DNA of 46,610 nucleotides, from contig NW_003114461.1 in assembly GCF_000003605.2 (NCBI RefSeq), positions 77,139 to 123,748 of the forward strand. Direction: 5' to 3'. A program made the position numbers and the translations under genes. The stretch comes from Saccoglossus kowalevskii. Taxonomy: Eukaryota > Hemichordata > Enteropneusta > Harrimaniidae. Below are positions 15,201-22,526 of the stretch, one piece after another. Under the pieces are notes generated by a model. That model was not told the DNA's origin and ran no database searches. It was given only the letters and a program-made list of their open reading frames with translations. Within the stretch, counting starts at the first letter, position 1, and each line of letters begins with the position of its first letter.

Positions 15201-18200
15201 GTTTTGGAGAGTGACATCTTTTCAGACAGTGACGATAAAAACTGTACAAACACCAGTATATGAAAGAACCCTGGCTCTCCTTATCATAAATTATAGTAGT
15301 TGATTTCCACTGAAGGGTTTGGAGCCTTTGCTCATGTACAGTCCTTGTAAGAACTGAGGATTCCAGATCTGTATCTGGTTCTTTGCCTGTTGAAAAAATA
15401 TATAAAAATTATCTTTGTCTTTTCTAAATTCAAGGGGGATGATTCGGGAGGTGATATGAGTCCTGCAGAAGAGGAGAGAATTGAGAGGGAGATACTGGAA
15501 CAGCTGGAAAGGGAAGAAGAAGAGGAACGGAAACGTGACGAGATGCACAAACAAATTGAAGCAGAAGAGAACAAATCCGACAGTGATGAGGTTCGTCGAT
15601 CAGTTTTCAAATTTGTTACTTTTTAGATAATTGAAGCATCCTCCCCTCCCCTTTAGTTAAATGTTATTGTTACATACTACTAAGGTATAAATATTTCACC
15701 AAGTGACATACTATGGATAAATCTCAATTTCCCTAATGTTAGCTTATGCTGAATTTATGTATGTATCTATTTATTCACATTATACTATTCTTTGTTTTTC
15801 TTTTGCTTTTCAGGACAAGCCTCCTCCGCCAATTCCCAGTCGACCACCACCTCTGATAAATCTTATGCTGCGCCCTCGACGTGAAAAAAGTAAGGACTTG
15901 GTCAAACTTGAAATATGGAAGCGTCGCCACAATTTCTTCCGTCACCATCCCGACAAGAGCTGTTGGCCCGTATTTCGGTATTCAGGTAGTATGGTAGAGC
16001 TGAACTAGAATTTGTCTCCGTGGTAACTGCAATAACATTATATGTGGAACTGCAATATGATGAGAATCCCAGCACTTTCTTCCGCCTGCTCGCTCCGTCA
16101 TTATTTTTTGAAACTTTTCTTTTCCTGAAGCTTCTCATTCTCTCTAAGTTGCACATCATGCTTCTTGATTTTCTTTTGAACTTATTTTCAAAACATAATT
16201 TCAACTTTTAATCCTCTCATCACAATGCTCAGTGTTCGCTTTTATTTGACCTGGGTGGCTTTTTGCGTAACCTGGGTGACCCTTGTCACTTTTGGTTGAC
16301 CTGGTTTATTCTTGTTTAACCAGAGTGGCGTTTGGTTAGCATTGGTGTCTATAACTTTTTTACTGCTTCTATGTCTGACCATAGTGCAGTTCCACATAAC
16401 CTGTTGTTGTTTATTACCACGTGCCGCGGTGTCAATTTCACCACGATGTTAATCAAAAGATAACTCGTCATCAGATATCATCTGCATGATAGGTATGCTC
16501 TACTAACTCTGCCTGAGTTAAGATTGAGAATGAAATTTACAACAATGCATGAATAATGTTCATTACTTGTCAATTCCCTCCTACACACACAGACATTGAC
16601 TTGAATTACCTGGTGGTTCTGTATACTCGTCGAGGGAAAATTACATTAATAATTTGGTGCGCTAATCTATTTATCATCTATATTTATTGAAGTTTCAGAT
16701 TTTATGATAAATTGCAGACTCCAATGAGTTTACAGTAAAACTAAGTATTTCAAGTCATCGTTGTTCACCATGGTAACTGGGGAGTTGACCTGTATCCAGA
16801 TCCTTTCATACTTTCTCCCTCCAGTGTCAAATTGATTTCCTACTAGATAAAAAATGTTTTTTGCTATTGGCCAAGATTCCAAGAGTGAATCAGTTTCAGC
16901 CAATTGAAAAGCATTTTACATAGATAAATAAATGACAATTCCTGCTATAGGCTGATCCTCCAAAAGGGAATGAGTTTCAGCCAATTGAAAAGCATTTTAC
17001 ATAGATAAATAAATGACAATTCCTGCTATTGGCTGATCCTCCAAAAGGGAATGAGTTTCAGCCAATTGAAAAGCATTTTACATAGATAAATAAATGACAA
17101 TTCCTGCTATTGGCTGATCCTCCAAAAGGAAATGAGTTTCAGCCAATTGAAAAGCATTTTACATAGATAAATAAATGACAATTCCTGCTATTGGCTGATC
17201 CTCCAAAAGGGAATGAGTTTCAGCCAGTTGAAATGCATCGTAGATATACTATGACAATTCTTGCAATTGGCTGATCCTCAAAAAGTGAGTGAGTTTCAGC
17301 CAATTGAAAAGCATTTTATATGCCATCCAAGGAGCGTTTGATACTGGAGATGTAATCCTTACACAGTGACTTCTCATTAACTTTAACTCTTCATTATTTA
17401 GTAGTATAGTCTTAACACATTTTTTAACATTTATCATATGCTACCAAGGTATTCAGAACTTTTGAATTAGTTCAGTTTATATTCAGTATTCAATACCTAT
17501 ACTCTGGTTCAAATTTGAAGAATTTCTCACTGCTTTCACAATTGGGAAAAATTGAGAAATTTTTCAGCAGATGGAATTTTGCCATTAATGATACCTGTCA
17601 AATCATGTGTAACAGTACCGGTATATAACTTGTGAAAGTGGTAGTCAGTTATAAACATTCAACATCCATGGTCATATGACCTGTGGTTGTTGATAAGTTA
17701 AATCTGACTTCATGATATATGGTAAGATCTTGTATATGAATGAAAATATTATAATAGTTCTTTGCTAAGTTGAGCTGAGCTGTGTTAGGTTCTTTCCATT
17801 GTGATGTAAATCCTGATGCGAAAATATGTTGTATACAATTCATGATGAAAATGGTGGGATGATAAAAATGGGTGTCGTCAAGTAATTTTATGGGGCATTG
17901 AGTTACAAAATAACACTGAAGAGCAGCGTCTTTATTCACATCTGGAGTCAAGAAATCTGAAGCCAATCACATCATTTGTTAGCATATGATAACAAATTTA
18001 TTTCTGTTTTTTTTTTTTTTTTAAATTTTCCTTTTTACTAGATGAAGAAATAATAATTGAAACTCCAGTTACCAAGGAAACGGTGGATGTAGCAGATGAT
18101 GTGGAAGCACTATGGCAGCAGGTGGAGAAAATATCCAGTCCAGGAAAGATCACAAATGGGAATAGTGAAGAGTTGCAGAAACAGGAAGATCTCTTTGCTG

Positions 18201-21200
18201 GCATTGAGAAGCCACCGCCAATCACTCAGTCAGTAAAAAAGTTTGACATCAAGGAGGAACAATCGAGGTTGGAAAAATGGCAACTAGAACAAGATAAATT
18301 GAGGCAAGATAAATACGTAGCTGAACGTAAGCAGCTTCGTTATCAGTACGAACTACAGTTGGAGAAGATTCATGATGCGGAATTAAAGAGACGTGAAGCC
18401 GAAGCGTTGCAGCTTGAGCGATATGAACAAGAGTTGCTACGAACTACAGGTTATAATGCGGAGGAAACTGCAAAGAGGCGAGAACTTTTCATGAACGAGT
18501 CTGCCAGGAGAGAAGAGGAGTACAAACGCAGGAAAGAGGAACTGCAGGCATTCTACAAACAAGATCAACAGCGACTGGAGGAAAAAGAAATCATTGAAAC
18601 GCAGGAGGACAATTTGAAACATGAAGAAAGTAAATGGGAGCTTGAAAAAGACCACGAGGAGGGTAAAAAACAAGAAATTGAGGTGAAGAAGAAACATATT
18701 GAACGTGAAAGGAGGCGAACGCAGGAGCTGGATGTGGAAGCGATTCGGCTGGAAGCTGAGGCGCGGTTGAAGAAGGAATGGGAAGAGTTGGAAAAGGAGA
18801 AACAAATGCAGCAGGAACGAGAGCGACTGGCAATGAGCAAGTTGGAGGAGATTCGTAGAGAACATGATAGATTGATGCATCAGAGGGACGATCTTGAAAG
18901 AAAGCAGCAGGAAGAGATCAAGCAACTAATGGCAGAGAGAAAAAAACTACATACGAGTCCACCGCCATCTAACCTTACATCCAAAGACATGTACACTGAG
19001 TTTGCAGCTATTAAAAGGAATGACGGTGGAGGTGATGATCCAACGATCAGGTCCCGACAGCAAAAGCCGACTAAATCCGCCCTCAAACAACCTAAACATG
19101 AAGAAAGTGTGCAAGAGCAGGAGAAGAGGAAAGCAGCAGGATTGCCGCTGAACAATCTTGCTAAAAAATCTGATTATCTTAAGTTCGCTGCGATTCAGCA
19201 TGAAAACGAAGAACCCGAAGATAACATGCAAAAATACAGACTTCAGTCACAACCAATGACGCAACCAAAAAAGATCTACCAGCCGGAGACGCATTCACAC
19301 CTCGCACCTGCTAAAATAGATAAACCAGCAAGCTATGTTAGCCCGTTACAAAAAGCCAGTCCTTTCGATACTCAGTCACCGGTTACAACAGATCCAAATT
19401 TCAGGAAGTACTTCCAACAGCCAGTGCGGGAAACCCCACAGCAGCACATCCCAGAGAGGGATACTGACTACAGTAAGCATCCTGGACGAGGGAGGGACCC
19501 GTCGCCGTCCTGGCAGCCGAGGAGAGATGATAGGAGACATGATCCAGTGCCTGCTGTTATGTCAAAATACAAAGGTGAGACGGCTTATTATTGTATTGAA
19601 TTCTGTACATCTATCTATTAAATATGTTGCCCTTTAACTAGGAAACTTTTCCAACTAAACCAAAATTATAATCATTTGCTTTTCTACCTTAGATGAGTCG
19701 GCGACACCTTCCCAGCACTGGATGGTAGAAGAAGCAGAAAGGAGGAGATTAGCCGAGAGAGAAGGATATGACCGAGGTACCCCTTACGAGGCACCGTCAC
19801 TAAGACATACAAGTACTACGGAGAAACCCCAGCGAGACATCCCACCACCTACAGAAATGAGATACGATGAGAGATATATGTATGCTCCACCAGAGAGGGA
19901 CACCGCACAAAAACCGTATGGACGATACGAACCTGAACAGCCAGTGAAATTACGACAGCAAAGAGAGACTGAAGCTGAAAGGCAACAAAAACTTGCAAAC
20001 CGACGGACTCATGGCTACATAGACAGACCAAATTTGAATACTAATCGTCGCCAGAGGAGTATGGACGACACCGACAAATATCGGAGAAATAGACATTCCA
20101 TGCATGAGTTGGGTAGCTATAGTAATTCGGCAGAAAACCTGCCGCTAGGTGCTGTGAGAAACCAAGCTCCACTGCCGGATGCTGGGATACATGTGAGTAC
20201 GCTTTAAAATACACGTAGCATCCAGAGTATGTAATGTGATTGGTCAGTCTGTAGTCATGTGAGGTTTAATATGCAATTCATTGTACATGTATGCTGCTAG
20301 TAAGAAATGAAATAATATCGGTTTTTGAACTGTCTTGTGTACATTACTGTGGGAACAGTTCATTAAACAGTACACTCTACACATACATATTGTAACACTT
20401 GTAAACAGCATCCAGCTCAGCAACAGACGACTTTGACAATGAACAATCTGCTGGTTATCTATCGGCTGTATTGCTAATAAAACAACATTGGACATTTAAA
20501 TGGGGCAGACTGTATGTGTTATTCGAAGGACTGACTGACCTTAGAGTGACAACAACTTATGTCTCTCCTCTCTGAGGTCTGTGTATAATCCCGCCCCCAA
20601 ATAATTGCATTTTTCCTCAGCCAATAGGAAAATATTTTTGTTGGAGTTGATCAATAGGTTTTTGGGAAAGCTTGACAACACATACTGTTGCCGTCATGGC
20701 TATGTAATACATGCATTCATCGCTATGCATATTCATAACTTGATAATTCCATTTGGTTCACAGAAATCTTAGAAAATATTTGTTGCACTGATTCATGCGA
20801 TCAGTATAGTCAAGTATTACACAAAAAATTTAATGTCATTGTTGTGATCAGATTATCAATTTGTCTTTGTTGCAGTCACATCGGACAGCTAGCCGTGGCA
20901 GTGGATCACCAAAAGTACCACCATCACCACAGAAAACTGGTGCATACCCATACCCACCTCTTCCTTTACAAGCCCCACCTACAATGCAGCCACCTGCCCC
21001 TGCTCCAATTAAGCCTGGTGGTCAAAGCCAAGGTAATCGCTCAGTCAGCGGCAAGGTGCTGTGTACACGGTGTGGTCAAGTGCTTGGCAGGGGTGCCGCC
21101 ATGATTATCGAGTCTCTTGGATTACACTTCCATATTTCATGCTTTAAGGTATGTTCATTTTTATTTTGTTTACTTTTTTACATAATTCAGTTCAGAGTTC

Positions 21201-22526
21201 CGTGGTACTACATGCCATTTTAGCAAATTTGACTCCATGCTTGAATTAACATAATATTAATTTAGCTAAAGTGTCAAAAATGACATTGTGAAATTTTACT
21301 TCATTTTGAATTACCAAGTTTATGGATTTATAGCTAAAATATCTAAAATAACATACTAGCGAAAAGAGACGTTTCACAGTATCTGAAGTCACTCTAACAC
21401 CGCTCAATCTACTTTACGACAAATACAACAAACAATGCTGCCACACACAGTTTTGTCTACACTCACATAATTTTTTCCAATATTTTTCTAATATTTTGAT
21501 CAAGACCTGAAGCCAATGTGAAATTATGTCCATTCGGTCAAAAATGAAAAAAAGAAAGTGTAGAAAAATATCTCAAAATTGTACGAAATTGCAACAAAAT
21601 TTTGATGGGATAAATATGGTTTTCAAAACAAAGTGTGTGTGAACCATTTTGTTAAAAAGACAAATTACTTAGAATAATTATTTATCAGCTTGCCTTGGTA
21701 GGTTTCATATCTCAGAAAAAGACATGATAATATTTCAAATGCACCTCTGGACTTATATAGGAGTGATTTCAATGTCGCAACTGACTAATATTTGGAACCA
21801 AGAAAATGAGGTTTTCAAAATTTCTATCNNNNNNNNNNNNNNNNNNNNNNNNNNNNNNNNNNNNNNNNNNNNNNNNNNNNNNNNNNNNNNNNNNNNNNNN
21901 NNNNNNNNNNNNNNNNNNNNNNNNNNNNNNNNNNNNNNNNNNNNNNNNNNNNNNNNNNNNNNNNNNNNNNNNNNNNNNNNNNNNNNNNNNNNNNNNNNNN
22001 NNNNNNNNNNNNNNNNNNNNNNNNNNNNNNNNNNNNNNNNNNNNNNNNNNNNNNNNNNNNNNNNNNNNNNNNNNNNNNNNNNNNNNNNNNNNNNNNNNNN
22101 NNNNNNNNNNNNNNNNNNNNNNNNNNNNNNNNNNNNNNNNNNNNNNNNNNNNNNNNNNNNNNNNNNNNNNNNNNNNNNNNNNNNNNNNNNNNNNNNNNNN
22201 NNNNNNNNNNNNNNNNNNNNNNNNNNNNNNNNNNNNNNNNNNNNNNNNNNNNNNNNNNNNNNNNNNNNNNNNNNNNNNNNNNNNNNNNNNNNNNNNNNNN
22301 NNNNNNNNNNNNNNNNNNNNNNNNNNNNNNNNNNNNNNNNNNNNNNNNNNNNNNNNNNNNNNNNNNNNNNNNNNCGCCTGTGAATCTCAATCTACTGACT
22401 GCGTATGTTATTCTTTCTCATAGTGTTGTGTGTGCAATTGTCAACTGGGCAGCGGTGCAAAAGGGACAGACGTTCGAATCAGAGCCTCCAAACTACACTG
22501 CCAGAATTGTTATAGTAACGATGCAG
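244..22526 (+). CDS. LMO7: LMO7/LIMCH1-family scaffold protein (CH-PDZ-coiled coil-LIM), 3' part, 17 exons
   Basis: Exons: 244-289, 3263-3379, 4577-5020, 5676-5824, 6320-6479, 8048-8227, 9930-10574, 10672-10795, 11302-11463, 12291-12670, 12941-12982, 15435-15590, 15814-15889, 18042-19574, 19693-20192, 20876-21148, 22424-22526. All junctions are GT-AG and the phases agree throughout, giving about 1,697 codons. Visible domains in order are the end of a calponin-homology domain ([12 protein letters not shown]), Trp/Arg-rich linkers, a PDZ domain, Glu/Arg-rich coiled coil and a LIM zinc finger. This order, and the sequence match at the CH end, PDZ and LIM, identify the LMO7/LIMCH1 family. Having both PDZ and LIM makes it LMO7-like, because vertebrate LIMCH1 lacks the PDZ. 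Known family members work at adherens junctions and on actomyosin, with partners such as afadin, alpha-actinin and emerin; that role is inferred here. The 5' exons lie before the window and the last exon is uncertain. Confidence 0.9.
290..3262 (+). other. Intron (2,973 bp) of the LMO7-like gene
   Basis: No exon is supported here. It holds a 14-base G run (1239-1252), a 937-bp TTAA-flanked transposon-like element (1842-2778) and a 19-bp unit repeated twice in tandem inside it (2465-2502). The rest is AT-rich and unremarkable. Confidence 0.7.
1838..2782. mobile_element. 937-bp nonautonomous DNA transposon with TTAA target duplication
   Basis: Perfect 13-bp terminal inverted repeats, GGTAGAGATGCAG at 1842-1854 and CTGCATCTCTACC at 2766-2778, each flanked directly by TTAA (1838-1841 and 2779-2782). 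A TTAA duplication is typical of piggyBac-type insertion, but the ends do not start with the CC usual in that group, so the superfamily is open. No long reading frame or transposase remnant is visible inside, so it would move in trans. Next to the right end is a subterminal palindrome, ACCTGTCAGGT. Confidence 0.75.
3263..3379 (+). CDS. LMO7: LMO7-like exon: end of CH domain
   Basis: 39 codons, phase 0 at both ends, after ttttccag and before gtacag. It contains the diagnostic block [20 protein letters not shown], very close to the YWLGRKAQSNPYYNGPHLNL block that I recall in vertebrate LMO7. This is the C-terminal helix region of the type-2-like CH domain of this family and the strongest family marker at the 5' side. 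Confidence 0.92.
3771..3984. mobile_element. TACTGTAAAAT-family palindromic element (MITE)
   Basis: About 214 bp. It starts TACTGTAAAACAATTTATTT and ends in a diverged inverted copy closing with TTTACAGTA. Internal GTGTTTTAATTT and AATTAAAAACCAGTGAATAA blocks are shared with the copy at 34478-34689. There is no coding capacity. A further partial copy lies at about 4261-4362. Confidence 0.65.
4042..4057 (+). promoter_or_regulatory. CTCF-consensus-like motif
   Basis: CCACCAGAGGGCGCTG fits the CTCF core CCASYAGRKGGCRS at every position. CTCF is conserved across bilaterians, so a real insulator or architectural site inside this intron is plausible. Binding is not shown. The shorter word GAGGGCGC recurs four more times in the window, so a repeat origin is the alternative. 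Confidence 0.4.
4577..5020 (+). CDS. LMO7: LMO7-like exon: Ser/Tyr-rich linker after CH
   Basis: 148 codons, phase 0 at both ends (ttgtttcaag before, gtgagt after). It begins [20 protein letters not shown], a Trp/Ser/Lys block resembling the start of the family's conserved post-CH region (DUF4757-type). A Tyr/Asn/Ser-rich low-complexity stretch follows ([18 protein letters not shown]), then a basic-acidic tail ending [11 protein letters not shown]. The tryptophan at the end pairs with the Trp-rich start of the next exon. It is probably intrinsically disordered. Confidence 0.85.
5218..5406. mobile_element. TACTGTAAAAT-family palindromic element (MITE)
   Basis: 189 bp with long imperfect terminal inverted repeats of about 38 bp. 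The left end reads TACTGTAAAATACTTAATTT; the right end is its near-reverse complement closing with AAGTATTTTACAGTA. The middle carries GAATGGTTCAGTGAAAATAA and ACATTCAACTTGCCAATCAG. The same family appears near 39.8-40.4 kb. It fills part of the 655-bp intron 5021-5675, which holds nothing else. Confidence 0.75.
5676..5824 (+). CDS. LMO7: LMO7-like exon: Trp/Arg-rich conserved linker
   Basis: 149 bp, phase 0 in and phase 2 out (tttttag before, gtaagc after). It reads [20 protein letters not shown] and then about 30 further residues ending QIVEER. The W-x-x-RR and ERERK pattern fits the DUF4757-like region of LMO7/LIMCH1. The split Arg codon (CG plus A) is completed by the next exon. Confidence 0.85.
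5825..6319 (+). other. Intron (495 bp), nothing recognised
   Basis: AT-rich intron between two phase-2 coding exons. I see no exon, repeat or motif worth naming. Confidence 0.6.
6320..6479 (+). CDS. LMO7: LMO7-like exon: acidic linker
   Basis: 160 bp, completing a split Arg codon and ending in phase 0 before gttagt. It reads [20 protein letters not shown] and ends with the acidic stretch QRSEEEREE. It closes the conserved post-CH block. Confidence 0.85.
6480..8047 (+). other. Intron (1,568 bp) of the LMO7-like gene
   Basis: It contains a truncated member of the GGTGGTCGTCGC-type element family (about 7155-7260) followed by a TATA-rich microsatellite-like stretch (about 7268-7305). No exon is supported. 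Confidence 0.6.
7155..7260. mobile_element. Truncated copy of the TTAA-flanked 115-bp element family
   Basis: The left end is AAGGCGGCAGTCGTCGCG just after TTAA (7151-7154). The interior TGATATGGGACTCATAGCAA is the reverse complement of the interior of the copies at 27682-27806 and 37347-37459. The right terminal repeat is missing and an AT-rich stretch takes its place. Confidence 0.6.
8048..8227 (+). CDS. LMO7: LMO7-like exon: Tyr/Pro-rich segment
   Basis: 60 codons, phase 0 at both ends (gttacag before, gtaagc after). It is rich in Tyr, Pro and Arg: [19 protein letters not shown] at the start and [12 protein letters not shown] at the end. It looks disordered, with possible SH3/WW ligands (PPPV). 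Its exact 180-bp length makes it a candidate cassette exon that could be skipped without changing the frame. Confidence 0.8.
8228..9929 (+). other. Intron (1,702 bp) of the LMO7-like gene
   Basis: It contains one 118-bp palindromic element (9364-9481). Otherwise it is AT-rich sequence with no supported exon. Confidence 0.6.
9364..9481. mobile_element. 118-bp palindromic element, diverged member of the 115-bp family
   Basis: Perfect 15-bp terminal inverted repeats, AAAGTGCCACAATCG (9364-9378) and CGATTGTGGCACTTT (9467-9481). The interior (TTCAAATTTTATGTAAACA, then GGGACCCACATGATATGACG) is recognisably related to the copies at 27.7 kb and 37.4 kb. There is no coding capacity. Confidence 0.7.
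9930..10574 (+). CDS. LMO7: LMO7-like exon: Arg/Pro-rich disordered region
   Basis: 215 codons, phase 0 at both ends (ttgtcacag before, gtaaga after). It is strongly Arg/Pro/Glu/Gln-rich, with a repeated P(L/V)ENRxID motif ([10 protein letters not shown] and [10 protein letters not shown]). It includes basic-proline stretches such as [17 protein letters not shown]. The end, [23 protein letters not shown], leads into the PDZ domain. It is probably an unstructured, phosphorylatable linker. Confidence 0.85.
10672..10795 (+). CDS. LMO7: LMO7-like exon: first half of PDZ domain
   Basis: 124 bp, phase 0 in and phase 1 out. After [18 protein letters not shown] comes the carboxylate-binding loop GFGFVMSGG of a PDZ domain, then [10 protein letters not shown]. 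The donor is gtttgt, weaker than its neighbours, but it is the only site that keeps the PDZ frame into the next exon. Confidence 0.92.
10796..11301 (+). other. Intron (506 bp) splitting the PDZ domain
   Basis: AT-rich intron holding a perfect DR1 element (11202-11214) and a further CCAAGGTCA half-site-like word about 60 bp downstream. No exon is seen. Confidence 0.6.
11202..11214 (+). promoter_or_regulatory. Perfect DR1 nuclear-receptor motif
   Basis: AGGTCA-A-AGGTCA, a direct repeat with one-base spacing, the classic site for RXR heterodimers, HNF4 or COUP-TF. Only the motif is seen; occupancy and function are inferred. A second perfect DR1 lies in an AASDH intron at 29785-29797. Confidence 0.35.
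11302..11463 (+). CDS. LMO7: LMO7-like exon: second half of PDZ domain
   Basis: 162 bp, entering with two bases and leaving in phase 1. It completes the PDZ fold with [20 protein letters not shown] and, further on, [20 protein letters not shown] and KIRRYGNR. The GDEII strand and the T-H-x-x-A-L-N-A-V helix (peptide-groove histidine position, class I type) are both present, so it should bind S/T-x-hydrophobic C-termini. Confidence 0.92.
11464..12290 (+). other. Intron (827 bp), little recognised
   Basis: AT-rich. It holds one GAGGGCGC word (11649-11656) inside CAACAGAGGGCGCATTA. No exon or clear repeat. Confidence 0.6.
12291..12670 (+). CDS. LMO7: LMO7-like exon: WEPxPY repeat region
   Basis: 380 bp, phase 1 in and phase 0 out (ttctgtag before, gtgaga after). 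It carries a short tandem repeat, [20 protein letters not shown] and [10 protein letters not shown], followed by a Lys/Glu-rich stretch ([20 protein letters not shown]). I know no domain for this repeat; it looks like a lineage-specific linker. Confidence 0.82.
12941..12982 (+). CDS. LMO7: LMO7-like small acidic exon (42 bp)
   Basis: 14 codons, phase 0 at both ends, after ttctctactaaaag and before gtgagt: [14 protein letters not shown]. Small and frame-neutral, so possibly alternatively spliced. The acidic content fits the start of the acidic coiled-coil segment in the next exon. Confidence 0.6.
12983..15434 (+). other. Intron (2,452 bp) of the LMO7-like gene
   Basis: It contains a possible alternative exon (14526-14645) and a GATAA microsatellite (14918-14937). 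A 112-codon open stretch at 13212-13550 was judged non-coding. Confidence 0.6.
14526..14645 (+). CDS. Possible alternative terminal exon of the LMO7-like gene
   Basis: After a good acceptor (ttaattttacccacag) there are 39 open codons in phase 0, then TAG. They start [20 protein letters not shown] and end MSCPNQDAE. Phase 0 matches the upstream exon (12941-12982). No credible donor is seen inside, so it could only be an alternative last exon that ends the protein after the PDZ region. This is inference from splice signals and composition; chance is the main alternative. Confidence 0.22.
   Translation, partial: SRKANHSFNDNFHELKDKDLTLRRIVLHSPMSCPNQDAE
15435..15590 (+). CDS. LMO7: LMO7-like exon: Glu-rich coiled-coil start
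   Basis: 52 codons, phase 0 at both ends (aaattcaag before, gttcgt after). After [20 protein letters not shown] comes [20 protein letters not shown], a highly charged helix. The donor gttcgt is non-ideal, but reading on meets a stop soon after it. Confidence 0.82.
15814..15889 (+). CDS. LMO7: LMO7-like exon: polyproline segment
   Basis: 76 bp, phase 0 in and phase 1 out (gcttttcag before, gtaagg after). It reads [20 protein letters not shown] and ends PRREK. The [11 protein letters not shown] stretch looks like an SH3 or EVH1 ligand. The frame stays open for 39 codons beyond the donor to a stop at 16006-16008. Confidence 0.78.
15890..18041 (+). other. Intron (2,152 bp) of the LMO7-like gene
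   Basis: It contains an 81-bp tandem array (16862-17321) and a pyrimidine tract just before the acceptor (18001-18036). The first about 120 bp keep the upstream exon's frame open. Confidence 0.6.
16862..17321. repeat. 81-bp tandem repeat with CCAAT-containing hairpins
   Basis: About six units with a regular 81-bp spacing: GCTATTGG-type starts at 16863, 16944, 17025, 17106 and 17187, then a shorter 76-bp step. Each unit carries ATTGGCTGA and, about 21 bp later, its exact reverse complement TCAGCCAAT. Each could therefore fold as a 9-bp hairpin and offers two CCAAT boxes facing opposite ways. Outer units are diverged and central units nearly identical. Confidence 0.9.
18042..19574 (+). CDS. 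LMO7: LMO7-like large exon: central coiled coil
   Basis: 1,533 bp, the largest exon, entering with two bases and leaving in phase 1 (ctttttactag before, gtgaga after). An acidic start ([20 protein letters not shown]) is followed by about 250 residues of Glu/Lys/Arg/Gln heptad-like helix from about [20 protein letters not shown] to MAERKKL. The rest is disordered and holds a loose internal repeat, [14 protein letters not shown] and [14 protein letters not shown], about 60 residues apart. It matches the charged coiled coil between the PDZ and LIM domains of LMO7. Confidence 0.93.
19693..20192 (+). CDS. LMO7: LMO7-like exon: [12 protein letters not shown] block and Arg/Pro tail
   Basis: 500 bp, phase 1 in and phase 0 out (ctaccttag before, gtgagt after). 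It starts [20 protein letters not shown], which I recognise as the conserved pre-LIM block of LMO7/LIMCH1 (HWLIxEAExRR type). Arg/Tyr/Pro-rich disordered sequence follows, with a possible basic phosphosite cluster ([20 protein letters not shown]). Confidence 0.9.
20193..20875 (+). other. Intron (683 bp), nothing recognised
   Basis: No exon, transposon end or clear motif seen. The sequence is AT-rich. Confidence 0.6.
20876..21148 (+). CDS. LMO7: LMO7-like exon: first zinc finger of the LIM domain
   Basis: 91 codons, phase 0 at both ends (tttgttgcag before, gtatgt after). After a Pro-rich stretch ([20 protein letters not shown]) comes the LIM start [20 protein letters not shown], closing with HFHISCFK. 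The ligands C-x2-C, H-x2-C are all present. [10 protein letters not shown] is an almost exact family signature of LMO7/LIMCH1. Confidence 0.95.
21149..22423 (+). other. Intron with assembly gap inside the LIM domain
   Basis: N run from 21829 to 22374. The flanking exons join in phase 0 and rebuild a LIM domain with normal spacing, so no coding exon need be missing, although an alternative exon could be hidden in the gap. Confidence 0.7.
22424..22526 (+). CDS. LMO7: LMO7-like exon: second zinc finger of the LIM domain
   Basis: 103 bp, phase 0 in and phase 1 out (tctcatag before, gtgagg after). It reads [20 protein letters not shown], then [15 protein letters not shown]. With the previous exon it gives C-x2-C...H-x2-C-x2-C-x2-C...C-x2-C, a full LIM domain. 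If it is not spliced, the frame runs nine more codons to TGA at 22553-22555. The CAG|GTGAGG donor is strong, so a further exon is more likely. Confidence 0.88.

Noticed and set aside
18437-18925. Long antisense open frame (162 codons) over the coiled-coil exon
   Set aside because: Mirror of Glu/Lys-rich codons on the + strand, giving a Leu/Phe/Ser-rich shadow with no gene features.
21724-22423. Apparent long open frames through the N run
   Set aside because: Artifacts of the 546-base gap; likewise for 35049-35859.
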